The notes under the pieces are model-generated. The model worked only from the letters and a program-made list of their open reading frames with translations. It did no database searches and had not been told where the DNA came from. From REEB95 sp963810055 (lineage in GTDB: Bacteria; Pseudomonadota; Alphaproteobacteria; ATCC43930; CGMCC-115725): a stretch of DNA of 64,000 bases. Shown piece by piece: positions 24,809 through 34,247 of the stretch. The number at the start of each line of letters is the position of its first letter. Position 1 is the stretch's first letter. Both the position numbers and the translations under genes were made by a program. The stretch spans positions 1 through 64,000 of the forward strand of contig CAWEME010000026.1 in assembly GCA_963810055.1 (NCBI GenBank). Reading direction: 5' to 3'.

Positions 24809-26218
24809 ATGAGCGTCACCGTCCGCTTCGCCCCTTCGCCCACCGGCTTCCTGCACATTGGTGGAGCACGAACGGCCTTGTTCAACTGGCTGTTCGCCAA
24901 GCACCACCAAGGCCGGTTCCGGCTGCGCATCGAGGATACCGACCGCGCGCGCTCGACCCCCGAGGCGATGGCCGCCATCCTCGACGGGCTCAAATGGCTC
25001 GAACTCGATTGGGACGGCGAGGTCGTCCATCAATCGGACAACCTCGCCCGCCACGCCGAAATCGCCAGACGGCTCCTGGCCCAAGGCAAGGCCTATTATT
25101 GCTACTGTTCGCCCCAGGAATTGGAGGTGATGCGCCTCAAGGCGCTAGAGGCCGGCAAGTCGATGCGCTACGACGGCACTTGGCGCGACCGCGATCCCAA
25201 GGATGCGCCTCCCGGCGTCAAGCCGGTGATCCGGCTCAAGGCCGAGCAGCAAGGCGTCACCACCATCGCGGACCTGGTGCAGGGCGAGGTCACGGTCTCG
25301 AACCAGGAGCTGGACGACCTCATCATCCTGCGTTCCGACGGTTCGCCCACCTATAATTTCTCGGTGGTGGTGGACGATTTCGACATGGAGATTTCCCATG
25401 TCATCCGCGGCGACGATCATCTCAACAACGCCTTCCGCCAGAGCCAGATCTACCGGGCGCTGGGCTGGGCCGTGCCGCGCTTCGCCCATATCCCGCTGAT
25501 CCACGGCCCCGACGGGCAGAAGATGTCGAAGCGCCACGGCGCGCTGGCGGTGCAGGAATACCGGGCCATGGGCTATCTGCCCGAGGCGCTCAGGAACTAT
25601 CTGCTGCGGCTGGGCTGGAGCCACGGCGACGCCGAGATCATTTCGACCCGGCAGGCGATCGAATGGTTCACGCTCGACGCGGTCGGCCGCGCGGCGGCGC
25701 GCTTCGATTTCGTCAAGCTCGACAGCCTCAACGGCCATTACCTCCGCGAGACGCCGGACGACAAGCTGGCCGGGCTGGTCCAGAATTTCATCACGCCCCC
25801 GCCCGACCCCGCCAAGCGCGCGCGCCTGCTCAAGGCCATGCCCGGCTTGAAGCCGCGCGCCAAGACGCTGGTGGAGCTCGCTGCCAATGCCCGCTTCTAT
25901 GTCGCGGACCGGCCCATACCGCTCGATAAGGACGCCCAAAAGCTGCTCGATCCGGCCGCCAGGGCGCGGCTCAAGGCGCTGCTGCCGATCCTCGAAAAAG
26001 CCCCGTGGGAGGCCGCCCAACTCGAAGCGGTGGTCAAGCAGGCGGCCGAAGCCCAACAGGCCAAGCTCGGCGATCTGGCCCAGCCGCTCAGGGCGGCGCT
26101 CACCGGGTCCAAGGTCTCGCCCGGGATTTTCGAGGTCTTGGCCGCCCTGGGGCGCGACGAATCGCTCGGCCGTCTCGCAGATGCGATAAGTTCGCAACAA
26201 GGCCGAACCGGGCCCTGA
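24809..26218 (+). CDS. gltX: Glutamyl-tRNA synthetase
   Basis: Charges tRNA-Glu. Class I signatures are present in 469 residues: FAPSPTGFLHIGGARTALFNWLF (HIGH-type motif at residues 16-19) and QKMSKRHGALAVQEY (KMSKS-type). VVDDFDMEISHVIRGDDHLNN is the diagnostic GluRS block. The zinc-site-like CYCSPQELEVM near residue 95 has only partial cysteines. Alphaproteobacteria often carry two GluRS copies, one misacylating tRNA-Gln; the sequence alone does not separate the two here. Upstream of gltA, as is usual. Confidence 0.96.
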   Translation: MSVTVRFAPSPTGFLHIGGARTALFNWLFAKHHQGRFRLRIEDTDRARSTPEAMAAILDGLKWLELDWDGEVVHQSDNLARHAEIARRLLAQGKAYYCYCSPQELEVMRLKALEAGKSMRYDGTWRDRDPKDAPPGVKPVIRLKAEQQGVTTIADLVQGEVTVSNQELDDLIILRSDGSPTYNFSVVVDDFDMEISHVIRGDDHLNNAFRQSQIYRALGWAVPRFAHIPLIHGPDGQKMSKRHGALAVQEYRAMGYLPEALRNYLLRLGWSHGDAEIISTRQAIEWFTLDAVGRAAARFDFVKLDSLNGHYLRETPDDKLAGLVQNFITPPPDPAKRARLLKAMPGLKPRAKTLVELAANARFYVADRPIPLDKDAQKLLDPAARARLKALLPILEKAPWEAAQLEAVVKQAAEAQQAKLGDLAQPLRAALTGSKVSPGIFEVLAALGRDESLGRLADAISSQQGRTGP

Positions 26219-26300
26219 AAGGGGGGCCTTAATGGGCCTAATTGCCAAACCCGGCGGAGCGGCCTATGCTCCCTGAACCGGCTTCTGTTGCGGTGCAACA

Positions 26301-26330
26301 TATAATGTTGAGGTCGTAAGGGAAAAGGAG
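26301..26330 (+). promoter_or_regulatory. gltA -10 element and ribosome-binding site
   Basis: A perfect TATAAT at 26301-26306 lies 31 bases before the gltA ATG; no good -35 is found at 16-18 bases, so an activator may be used. AAGGAG at 26325-26330 is seven bases from the ATG and is one of the strongest Shine-Dalgarno sites in the window. Confidence 0.55.
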
Positions 26331-26337
26331 CGCAACC

Positions 26338-27690
<1,353 letters not shown>

Positions 27691-27908
27691 GCGTAGCACA
27701 GCCGATACGCGAATTAAGCGTATCGGCGTTGTGCGAAGCTAAGAAAAATCAGCACAGCCGAGGGCCGAAGCTTCAGGCCCGAGGCGACGTGCGAAGCTAA
27801 GAAAAATCAGCACAGCCGAGGGCCGAAGCTTCAGACCCGAGGCGTCGTGCGAGAGAATCCGTAGCACAGCCGAGGGCCGAAGCTTCAGGCCCGAGGCGTC
27901 GTGCGAAG
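27691..27908. repeat. Tandem palindromic (REP-like) array downstream of gltA
   Basis: Four hairpin units follow the gltA stop. Unit 1 (27692-27738) has GCACAGCCGATACGC pairing with GCGTATCGGCGTTGTGC. Units 2-4 (27751-27796, 27809-27852, 27863-27908) share AGCACAGCCGAGGGCC, the central palindrome GAAGCTTC and GGCCCGAGGCGTCGTGCGA. Units 2 and 3 are 58 bp apart, and the spacer AAGCTAAGAAAAATC is itself repeated. Related hairpins with the same ends occur at 43480-43513 and 46702-46734. The first unit could serve as the gltA transcription terminator. The rest of the 273-bp gap shows no gene. Confidence 0.85.
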
Positions 27909-27963
27909 CGACGGGCTATCGCCGCCTTTGCCAGTTGGCGGATGATCGTCTAGCTTCGGGTTT

Positions 27964-28869
27964 ATGGCCGGCTCCGGCAAGAAACACGACCACATCATCA
28001 TCACCGGCGCGGACGCCAATTATTACGGGCTGGTCCGCGACCTGCTGAACTCGCTGGCCGATTGCGGAATCCGATCGCCGCTCGGCGTGCTCGACGTGGG
28101 ATTCGAAAAGGCGCAGCGCGCCAGCCTCGAAGCCCTGGGCGTGCGCGTGGTCGAGCCGGGATGGGACATCGACTTTCCCGGACGCGCCAATTTCCCCGGC
28201 CATTTCCGCGCGCTGACGGCGCGGCCGTTCCTGCCGCGCTATTTCCCCGGCTACCGGACCTATATGTGGATCGACAGCGACACCTGGGTGCAGGACAAGG
28301 CGGCGGTCGCGCTCTATCTCGAGACCGCGCGCGAAGGCAAGCTCGCCATCACCCCGCATATCGGCCGCTCCTATGTGAGCTTCAGGAAATGGCAGCGGCC
28401 GCGCTTCAACACGCTCATGTTCCGCGAATACCGCAAGGGCTGGGGCTGGCGCGCCGCCAACCAGCTCGGCCGCTTTCCCATCGCCAATGCTGGAATCTTC
28501 GCGCTCGACGCCGATGCGCCGCATTGGGAATTGTGGAAGGCGGCCATGACGCACGGGCTCAAAACCAAGCCCACCATCCTGCGCGAGCAGACCGCGCTCA
28601 ACTACGTCATCCACCACGACAAGGCGCCCGTGGGATTGTTGCCCGATTGGTGCAACTGGATCTGCATCGACGCGCCGCCCAAGCTCGACGAGAAAAGCGG
28701 GATGCTGGTCGAACCCGAGCCGCCCTACCGCCCCTTGGGCATTCTCCACCTGGTCGGGCCGGCGCGCAGCCACGAGTTTTCGCTCGAAACCCTGGCCGGC
28801 AAGCGGATCAAGGCTTACCTCCATTACCGTTACTGGCGCGGCAAGCGCAAACCACCGCGCCGAAGCTGA
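27964..28869 (+). CDS. GT8-like glycosyltransferase
   Basis: A 301-residue predicted GT-A-fold nucleotide-sugar transferase. TYMWIDSDTWVQ near residue 100 is the DXD metal-binding motif in its usual setting. NAGIFALDADAPHWELWK and LREQTALNYVIHHD are the acceptor and second metal-site blocks of GT8-type enzymes. No signal or transmembrane segment, so it is cytosolic. It stands alone after the repeat array; gloA converges on it five bases away. Sugar and acceptor are unknown; lipopolysaccharide or capsule decoration is a guess from the neighbouring lipid A genes. Confidence 0.75.
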   Translation: MAGSGKKHDHIIITGADANYYGLVRDLLNSLADCGIRSPLGVLDVGFEKAQRASLEALGVRVVEPGWDIDFPGRANFPGHFRALTARPFLPRYFPGYRTYMWIDSDTWVQDKAAVALYLETAREGKLAITPHIGRSYVSFRKWQRPRFNTLMFREYRKGWGWRAANQLGRFPIANAGIFALDADAPHWELWKAAMTHGLKTKPTILREQTALNYVIHHDKAPVGLLPDWCNWICIDAPPKLDEKSGMLVEPEPPYRPLGILHLVGPARSHEFSLETLAGKRIKAYLHYRYWRGKRKPPRRS

Positions 28870-28874
28870 AAAGC

Positions 28875-29291
28875 TTACGGGCGCTGGATCAGCTCGATCT
28901 TGTAGCCGTCCGGATCCTCGATGAAGGCGATGTGCACGGTGCCGAATTTGAGCGGCCCGGGCGGGCGGGTGATCTTGACGCCTTCCTTGGCCAGGCGCTC
29001 GCACACCTGGTAGATGTCCGGCGCCGAGACGGCGAGATGCCCGAAGGCGGTGCCGATGGCGTAAGGCTCCTTCTGGTCCCAGTTGTAGGTGAGTTCCAAA
29101 ACCGTGCTGTCTTCCTCGCCGCCATAGCCGACGAAGGCGAGGGTGTAGCGGCCTTCCGCGGTCTCGCGCTTGCGCAGGAGCTTCATGCCCATCAGCCGGG
29201 TGTAGAAATCGATCGATTTGTCGAGATCGAATACGCGCAGCATGGTGTGCAGCAGACGTGAATTCTTGGCGTCGAGAGCGGGGCCGTCCAT
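28875..29291 (-). CDS. gloA: Lactoylglutathione lyase (glyoxalase I)
   Basis: Isomerises the hemithioacetal of methylglyoxal and glutathione to lactoylglutathione. The glyoxalase fold shows its four metal ligands in context: H in LLHTMLRVFDLDKS, E in TVLELTYNW, H in GTAFGHLAVSAPD and E in GYKIELIQ. The N-terminus has about 13 residues before the family start; an internal start is not supported by a better Shine-Dalgarno. Length 138. Confidence 0.95.
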   Translation of the reverse strand: MDGPALDAKNSRLLHTMLRVFDLDKSIDFYTRLMGMKLLRKRETAEGRYTLAFVGYGGEEDSTVLELTYNWDQKEPYAIGTAFGHLAVSAPDIYQVCERLAKEGVKITRPPGPLKFGTVHIAFIEDPDGYKIELIQRP

Positions 29292-29330
29292 CGCAATCTC
29301 CCGAAAAGCCGGCCGGAAAACCCGACCGGT

Positions 29331-31337
29331 TTATGGGCCGACTTTACGCTTTGCGCCGATGAACGCCAACACATCCGATGCTGCGCGCGTTCCTGGAGAA
29401 ACCCCGCCATAGCCGATGGCCTTCAAGCCTTCCTGGCACGCCGCCAGCTGCGCTTCGCGCGCCTCAGGATCGTCGAGCAAATGGGCGACCGCGTCCGCCA
29501 GCCGTTGGGGCGTGCATTCGTCCTGGATCAGCTCGGGCACCGCTTCGCGCTTCAGGATCAGGTTCAGGATATGGGCGTAGTCGATCTTGACCAGGCGCCG
29601 CACCAGAAAATGGGTCAGCGGGTTGACGCGATAGGCCACCACCGTCGGCGCCTTGGCCAGCGCCAGCTCCAGCGCCACCGTGCCCGAGGCGGCGAGCGCC
29701 GCGTCGCAGGCGGCGAAGGCGTCGAAGCGTTCGGCCGGCCCGCGCAGCAGGACGACCTTCACCGGCCAGCGCGCGACCGCCGCCGCCACTTCGTCGGCCA
29801 CGTTCTCGGTGGTCGGCACCGCCGCCACCAGTCCGGGATAGCGTTGGGCCAGGCGGGCAACCGCGTCCGCGAAGATCGGCAACAGCCGCTTCACTTCGCC
29901 GCGCCGGCTGCCCGGCAGCACCGCCAGCAGCTTGGCCTCGGCAGCGAGCCCGTGGCGCCGGCGGAATCCCGCGCCGTCGCCCTTGTCCGCGCCCATCTCC
30001 ACCACCGGATGACCGACATAAGAGCAGGACAATCCCACCGCCTCGAAATAAGGCGGCTCGAAGGGCAACAGCGCCATCAGGTGGTCGTACCAGCGCACCA
30101 TGCGCCGCGCCCGGCCGGGGCGCCACGCCCACACCATCGGCGCCACGTAATGGATCAAGGGCAAGGTCTCGCCGGCGCGGCGCAGGCGCTGGGCGACGCG
30201 CCAATTGAAGCCCGAGCTGTCGATGGTCACCACCGCGTCGGGGCGCAGGCGGCGTATATCGGTCACCGTCCGATCCACCAGTTGCAAGATGCGGCGCGCG
30301 CGCGGCAGCACCTCGGCCACGCCCATGATGGCGAGCTCGCCGATGGGCACCAGGCTCGAAAGGCCTTGTTCCGTCATTTGCTCGCCGCCGATGCCGGCGA
30401 AACGCACCTTGCCGCCGGTCTTTTCCTTCAAGGCGCGCATCAGATTGGCGCCGAGCGCGTCGCCCGAAGGCTCGCCGGCAATGAGATAAATCAGCGGACC
30501 CTCGCCCGCCATCGCGCCCGAGGCCGCCACGCCCACCACGAAAATCCCGGCGCGATCGGCGGAGGCCGCTATGGCGGCGCGGTCGATCAGCAACGTCGCA
30601 TCGGCTTCGACCGCGATGCCGCGCAGGCCCGCTTCCGCCGCCTCTTCGACCGTGTTGGGGCCGATGGCGGGCAGATCGGCGCGGCGTTCCTGCCCGGGCT
30701 TGGCCGCCTTGACCAGCACGCCGCCCGGGCCGGGACGCTTGAGAGTCTTGACGCGGGCGAGAAGCGCGTCGGTGCCGGCCTGGTCCTCGGCCGCCAGCAC
30801 TTCGCCTCGCCGCACCACCACCGCCTGGCCTTGGTCGCGCGCGCCCAGCTTGCGCGCCTCCCGCATGCCGAGCGCGATATCGGCCTCGTCCGCCTTGTCC
30901 GGCCCGAGCCGGCCCAGGCGCCCCAAAGGCGCGAGCGCGCTTTTGAGAATGCTTTCGGCGCCGACGACGTGGAAGCCCTCGGTTTCGAGCGCCTTGATGA
31001 CGGAGCGCAGCAGGCCGTCGTCGCCCAACGCCTTCAAGCCGATGGCGAGGTAGAATTTGACCGCGCGCCAATCCGGCCACAATCCCCAGGGCGAAGGCCG
31101 GCGCACGCCCCCGGCCAGGACCAGCTCGCCGACGCCGTTGGCGCGCAGCAGCCGCAGCCCTTCGCCGCCCTGGCCGACCCGGATCCAGGCATGGGGCACC
31201 TCCGCCACCAAGGCGGGATCGGCGGCGCCCTTCAGCGCCAGCACGAAAAAGGGCCGGTTCTCGGCGCGGCAGGCGGCGATGAGACGCGCGGGCAGCTCGC
31301 CGGATCCGGCGACGATGCCGAGTTTAGCCGCCGCCAT
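29331..31337 (-). CDS. lpxI-lpxB: Single-frame LpxI-LpxB fusion (UDP-2,3-diacylglucosamine pyrophosphatase / lipid-A-disaccharide synthase)
   Basis: One 668-codon frame joins two consecutive lipid A enzymes. Residues 1-275 are LpxI (DUF1009): KLGIVAGSGELPARLI, VLAGGVRRPSP, GRLGPDKADEADI and KAAKPGQERRADLPAIGPNTV; LpxI hydrolyses UDP-2,3-diacylglucosamine to lipid X. Residues about 283-668 are LpxB: LIYLIAGEPSGDALGANLM, IDSSGFNW, YVAPMVWAWRPGR, LPGSRRGEVKRLLP and ASGTVALELALAKAP, condensing lipid X with its UDP precursor. The linker is about ten residues (GVAASGAMAGEGP). The in-frame ATG at 30512 could start LpxB alone but has no Shine-Dalgarno. One extra base in the linker could also have removed the lpxI stop. 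It overlaps the lpxA stop by 14 bases. Confidence 0.85.
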   Translation of the reverse strand: MAAAKLGIVAGSGELPARLIAACRAENRPFFVLALKGAADPALVAEVPHAWIRVGQGGEGLRLLRANGVGELVLAGGVRRPSPWGLWPDWRAVKFYLAIGLKALGDDGLLRSVIKALETEGFHVVGAESILKSALAPLGRLGRLGPDKADEADIALGMREARKLGARDQGQAVVVRRGEVLAAEDQAGTDALLARVKTLKRPGPGGVLVKAAKPGQERRADLPAIGPNTVEEAAEAGLRGIAVEADATLLIDRAAIAASADRAGIFVVGVAASGAMAGEGPLIYLIAGEPSGDALGANLMRALKEKTGGKVRFAGIGGEQMTEQGLSSLVPIGELAIMGVAEVLPRARRILQLVDRTVTDIRRLRPDAVVTIDSSGFNWRVAQRLRRAGETLPLIHYVAPMVWAWRPGRARRMVRWYDHLMALLPFEPPYFEAVGLSCSYVGHPVVEMGADKGDGAGFRRRHGLAAEAKLLAVLPGSRRGEVKRLLPIFADAVARLAQRYPGLVAAVPTTENVADEVAAAVARWPVKVVLLRGPAERFDAFAACDAALAASGTVALELALAKAPTVVAYRVNPLTHFLVRRLVKIDYAHILNLILKREAVPELIQDECTPQRLADAVAHLLDDPEAREAQLAACQEGLKAIGYGGVSPGTRAASDVLAFIGAKRKVGP

Positions 31338-32127
31338 TGGCCTTGGGCTGGCATAGGCCGCGGATCGATTCGGCGCTGGCGAAATCGATCATCTCGCGCA
31401 CCGGCCCGACATCGGGGAATTGCTTCGCCGCCTGTTCGAGGCGCTTGGCGAAAGTCCCGTTCTCGGTCCCGAACAGCATCTGATAAGCCGCGCGCAGCGA
31501 CTGGATCTCCTCGCGCGAGAAGCCGTGACGCTGCAAGCCCACGATGTTCAGGCCCGAAAGCCGCGCCCGGTCGCCCACCGCCGAGCCGAAGGGGATGACG
31601 TCGCGCTCGACCCCGGTGACGCCGCCGACCATGGCGTGGCGGCCGATGCGCACGAACTGATGCACCGCGCTCAATCCGCCGAACATGGCGTAATCGTCGA
31701 TGCGGACATGGCCGGCCAGCGTCGCGTTGTTGGCCATGATGACGTTATTGCCGAGGATGCAGTCATGCGCCACATGCACGCCGACCATGAACAGGCAGCC
31801 ATCGCCCACCTTGGTCACCATGCCGCCGCCGCTGGTGCCGGGATTCATGGTCACATGTTCGCGGATGACGTTGTTGCGGCCGATGACCAGGCGGGATTCC
31901 TCGCCCTTGTATTTCAAGTCCTGCGGCTGATGGCCGATGGAGGCGAAGGGGAAGATGCGCGTGCCTTCGCCCACGCTCGTGCGCCCCGAAACCGCGACAT
32001 GCGAGATCAGCTCGACCTTCTCGCCCAGTTCGACCTTCGGCCCCACCACGCAATAGGGTCCGATCTTAGCCGAAGGGGCGACGCTGGCTCCCGGCTCGAC
32101 GATGGCCGTGGGATGAATCTGCGGCAT
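31324..32127 (-). CDS. lpxA: UDP-N-acetylglucosamine acyltransferase
   Basis: The first enzyme of lipid A synthesis, transferring a 3-hydroxyacyl chain from ACP to UDP-GlcNAc. The 267 residues begin MPQIHPTAIVEPGA and form left-handed beta-helix hexapeptide repeats. The catalytic histidine lies in GVHVAHDCILGNNV, and GLNIVGLQRHGFSREEI leads into the C-terminal helical bundle. It lies between fabZ (ten bases upstream) and lpxI-lpxB, with which it overlaps. Confidence 0.96.
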   Translation of the reverse strand: MPQIHPTAIVEPGASVAPSAKIGPYCVVGPKVELGEKVELISHVAVSGRTSVGEGTRIFPFASIGHQPQDLKYKGEESRLVIGRNNVIREHVTMNPGTSGGGMVTKVGDGCLFMVGVHVAHDCILGNNVIMANNATLAGHVRIDDYAMFGGLSAVHQFVRIGRHAMVGGVTGVERDVIPFGSAVGDRARLSGLNIVGLQRHGFSREEIQSLRAAYQMLFGTENGTFAKRLEQAAKQFPDVGPVREMIDFASAESIRGLCQPKANGGG

Positions 32128-32137
32128 GGGATGAAAC

Positions 32138-32605
32138 TCAGTTGTCCAGGATCATGGCGGCGAAGGTGGCCTCGGCGCAAAGCTTGCCGTCGACTTTGGC
32201 CTGGCTGTCGAATTTCCACACATTGCCGCGGTGACGCTGGCAATTGACGTGGACATAAAGCGTTTCCCCGGGAACCACCGGCCGGCGGAAGCGCGCCTTG
32301 TCCACGCTCATAAAATAAACCAGCTTGCCTTCGGAGGCCGGGCCGAGGGTGTGCACCACCAGAACCGCCGCGGTCTGGGCCATCGCCTCGATGATGAGCA
32401 CGCCGGGCATGACCGGGCGCTGCGGGAAATGGCCCTTGAAATAGTATTCCTCCGGCGTCACGTGCTTGACGCCGATGACGCTTTCGCCGGCGCGGGCCTC
32501 GATCACCTGGTCGATCATTAGGAACGGGTCGCGATGCGGGATCATCTGCATGATCCGCGCGCGATCCATCTCCACCGGCGTGGTTTTCTGGTCGGTCGCG
32601 TCCAT
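32138..32605 (-). CDS. fabZ: 3-hydroxyacyl-ACP dehydratase FabZ
   Basis: Dehydrates 3-hydroxyacyl-ACP in fatty acid elongation and thereby competes with LpxA and LpxD for the same substrate pool. The hot-dog fold has its catalytic histidine in YYFKGHFPQRPVMPGVL and glutamate in IIEAMAQTAAVL. The start MDATDQ at 32605 gives 155 residues. A longer open frame upstream runs out of frame through lpxD and is ignored. Confidence 0.96.
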   Translation of the reverse strand: MDATDQKTTPVEMDRARIMQMIPHRDPFLMIDQVIEARAGESVIGVKHVTPEEYYFKGHFPQRPVMPGVLIIEAMAQTAAVLVVHTLGPASEGKLVYFMSVDKARFRRPVVPGETLYVHVNCQRHRGNVWKFDSQAKVDGKLCAEATFAAMILDN

Positions 32606-32622
32606 CGCCTGCCCTGCTCGCC

Positions 32623-33639
32623 CTATTCGTCCCGTTTCTTGGCCAAACGCGCCAACGCCGCCATCTGGCGGAAGAATTCGCGCACCGGAAGCGACGGCGA
32701 GCCCACCACTTTCTCGCCCGGTTCGACGTCGCGCATCACGCCCGCCTGGGCGCCGATCTGCGCGCCCGGGCCGATTGTGAGATGCCCGGCAAGCCCGCCC
32801 TGGCCGCCGATCATCACGAAATCGCCCAGCCGGGTGCTGCCCGATATGCCGACCTGCGCCACCAGCACGCATTGCCGTCCGATCTGGACGTTGTGCCCGA
32901 TCTGAACGAGATTATCAATCATCGTGCCCGGGCCGATGACGGTATCGGGACCGGCGCCGCGGTCGATGGTGCTGTTGGCGCCCACCTCCACGTCGTCGCC
33001 GATCACCACCCGGCCCAACTGCGGCACCTTGACGAAGCCCTTGGGGTCGGGGGCGAAGCCGAAACCGTCCTGGCCGATGCGGACGCCGGGATAAAGCCTG
33101 ACGCGATGGCCGACGAGGCAATGGCTCAGGCTCGCATTGGCGCCCACGCGGACATCGTCGCCCAGCACGCAAGCCGCGCCGATGACGGCGTTGGGGCCGA
33201 TGTGGCAACGCGCGCCCAACTCGGCGCGCCGGCCGATCACCGCGCCGGCCTCGACGCGGCAGCCGGATCCCAGCTTGGCGCTCTTGTCGATCGAGGCCTT
33301 CGGATCGATGCCCGGCTCGGGACGGGCTTCGGGATAGAAGGCCTGCGCCGCCAGCGCATAAGCGCGGTAAGGCGCGGGCGTCACCAGCAGCGCGACGGTC
33401 TTGGGCGCTTCCTTGGCCAGATCGGGATGGACGAAACAGGCGCCGGCGCGCGTCTTGCGCAAGGCATCCAGGTATTTGCGGTTGTCGAGGAAGCTCAAGT
33501 GATCGGGCCCGGCGGCATCGAGCGGCGCCACGTCCTTCAAGACGATCGCGCCGTCGCCCGCGAGCGTAGCGCCGGTGCGCCGCGCCAATTCGGCCGCGGT
33601 GAAGGGTCCGGCAACGGTGAAGAAGCGCGGATCGGCCAT
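32623..33639 (-). CDS. lpxD: UDP-3-O-acylglucosamine N-acyltransferase
   Basis: Adds the second hydroxyacyl chain in lipid A synthesis. Over 338 residues: an N-terminal uridine-binding domain (FTAAELARRTGATL, LSFLDNRKYLDAL), then hexapeptide repeats with IGQDGFGFAPD, STIDRGAGPDTVIG, the conserved IDNLVQIGHNVQIG that holds the catalytic histidine, and GQGGLAGHLTIG. The C-terminal helix ends MAALARLAKKRDE. It is preceded by skp, five bases away. Confidence 0.97.
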   Translation of the reverse strand: MADPRFFTVAGPFTAAELARRTGATLAGDGAIVLKDVAPLDAAGPDHLSFLDNRKYLDALRKTRAGACFVHPDLAKEAPKTVALLVTPAPYRAYALAAQAFYPEARPEPGIDPKASIDKSAKLGSGCRVEAGAVIGRRAELGARCHIGPNAVIGAACVLGDDVRVGANASLSHCLVGHRVRLYPGVRIGQDGFGFAPDPKGFVKVPQLGRVVIGDDVEVGANSTIDRGAGPDTVIGPGTMIDNLVQIGHNVQIGRQCVLVAQVGISGSTRLGDFVMIGGQGGLAGHLTIGPGAQIGAQAGVMRDVEPGEKVVGSPSLPVREFFRQMAALARLAKKRDE

Positions 33640-33644
33640 CGCGC

Positions 33645-34247
33645 TTAGGGCTTGGCGGCCGGCGGCGGACCAGCCGGATTGTCGAGCTTGGGCAGGTTGA
33701 CCGTCAGCGACGGCAATTTCGCGTCGAGGCGCTTGGTCACTTCCGCGGTGATGTCGAGCCCGTCGGCTTCGAACAGCACAGCGGCGCGGGTGAGCACCAG
33801 GTTCGCTTTGCGCTCGGCAGCGATCGCGGCGATGATCTGCAACGCGGTGTTCTCCACCTTGGTCATCGCGTCATTATAGCTCTGCTGCATCGCCTGGCGA
33901 TTGGCCTGGACGCTGTGGTCGAGCGAGTCGAAACGCTGTTGATAGGCGCGCGCCCGGGCGCTGAAGGCGTCGGGGGCGAGCGTTGCGCGCTGGCGCTCGA
34001 GGTCGTCGCGCGTCTTCTGCAATTCGTTCTCCTGGGCCGTGACCGCCTTGGAATAGCCCATCATCGCCTTATCGAGCTGGGCCTGCACGTCCTTGGCCGC
34101 CTTGGCGTCGCGCAGGATCTGGTTGATATCGGCGATGATGATGACCGGCGATGCCGGCTGTTGCGCCACTGCCGTGCCTGCGCAAAAAGCGGCGGCGAAA
34201 GCAAGCAGTAGCCCGAACCAGGCGCGGCGCTTGATTTTAGGCCACAT
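33645..34247 (-). CDS. skp: Periplasmic OmpH/Skp-family chaperone
   Basis: A 200-residue chaperone for unfolded outer-membrane proteins. A signal peptide (WFGLLLAFAAAFCAGTAVAQQ, cut near residue 29) is followed by VIIIADINQILRDAKAAKDVQAQLDKAM and a long Glu/Gln/Arg-rich helical tentacle region (KTRDDLERQRATLAPDAF, NRQAMQQSYNDAMTKVENT), then a beta-strand end. Its ATG overlaps the bamA stop by one base. The proline-rich tail (NLPKLDNPAGPPPAAKP) is common in alphaproteobacterial forms. Confidence 0.9.
   Translation of the reverse strand: MWPKIKRRAWFGLLLAFAAAFCAGTAVAQQPASPVIIIADINQILRDAKAAKDVQAQLDKAMMGYSKAVTAQENELQKTRDDLERQRATLAPDAFSARARAYQQRFDSLDHSVQANRQAMQQSYNDAMTKVENTALQIIAAIAAERKANLVLTRAAVLFEADGLDITAEVTKRLDAKLPSLTVNLPKLDNPAGPPPAAKP

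Noticed and set aside
27751..27908. Regular repeats that might be a CRISPR array
   Set aside because: The spacers are themselves repeated, units are hairpins with a central palindrome, only three or four exist, and no cas gene is near.
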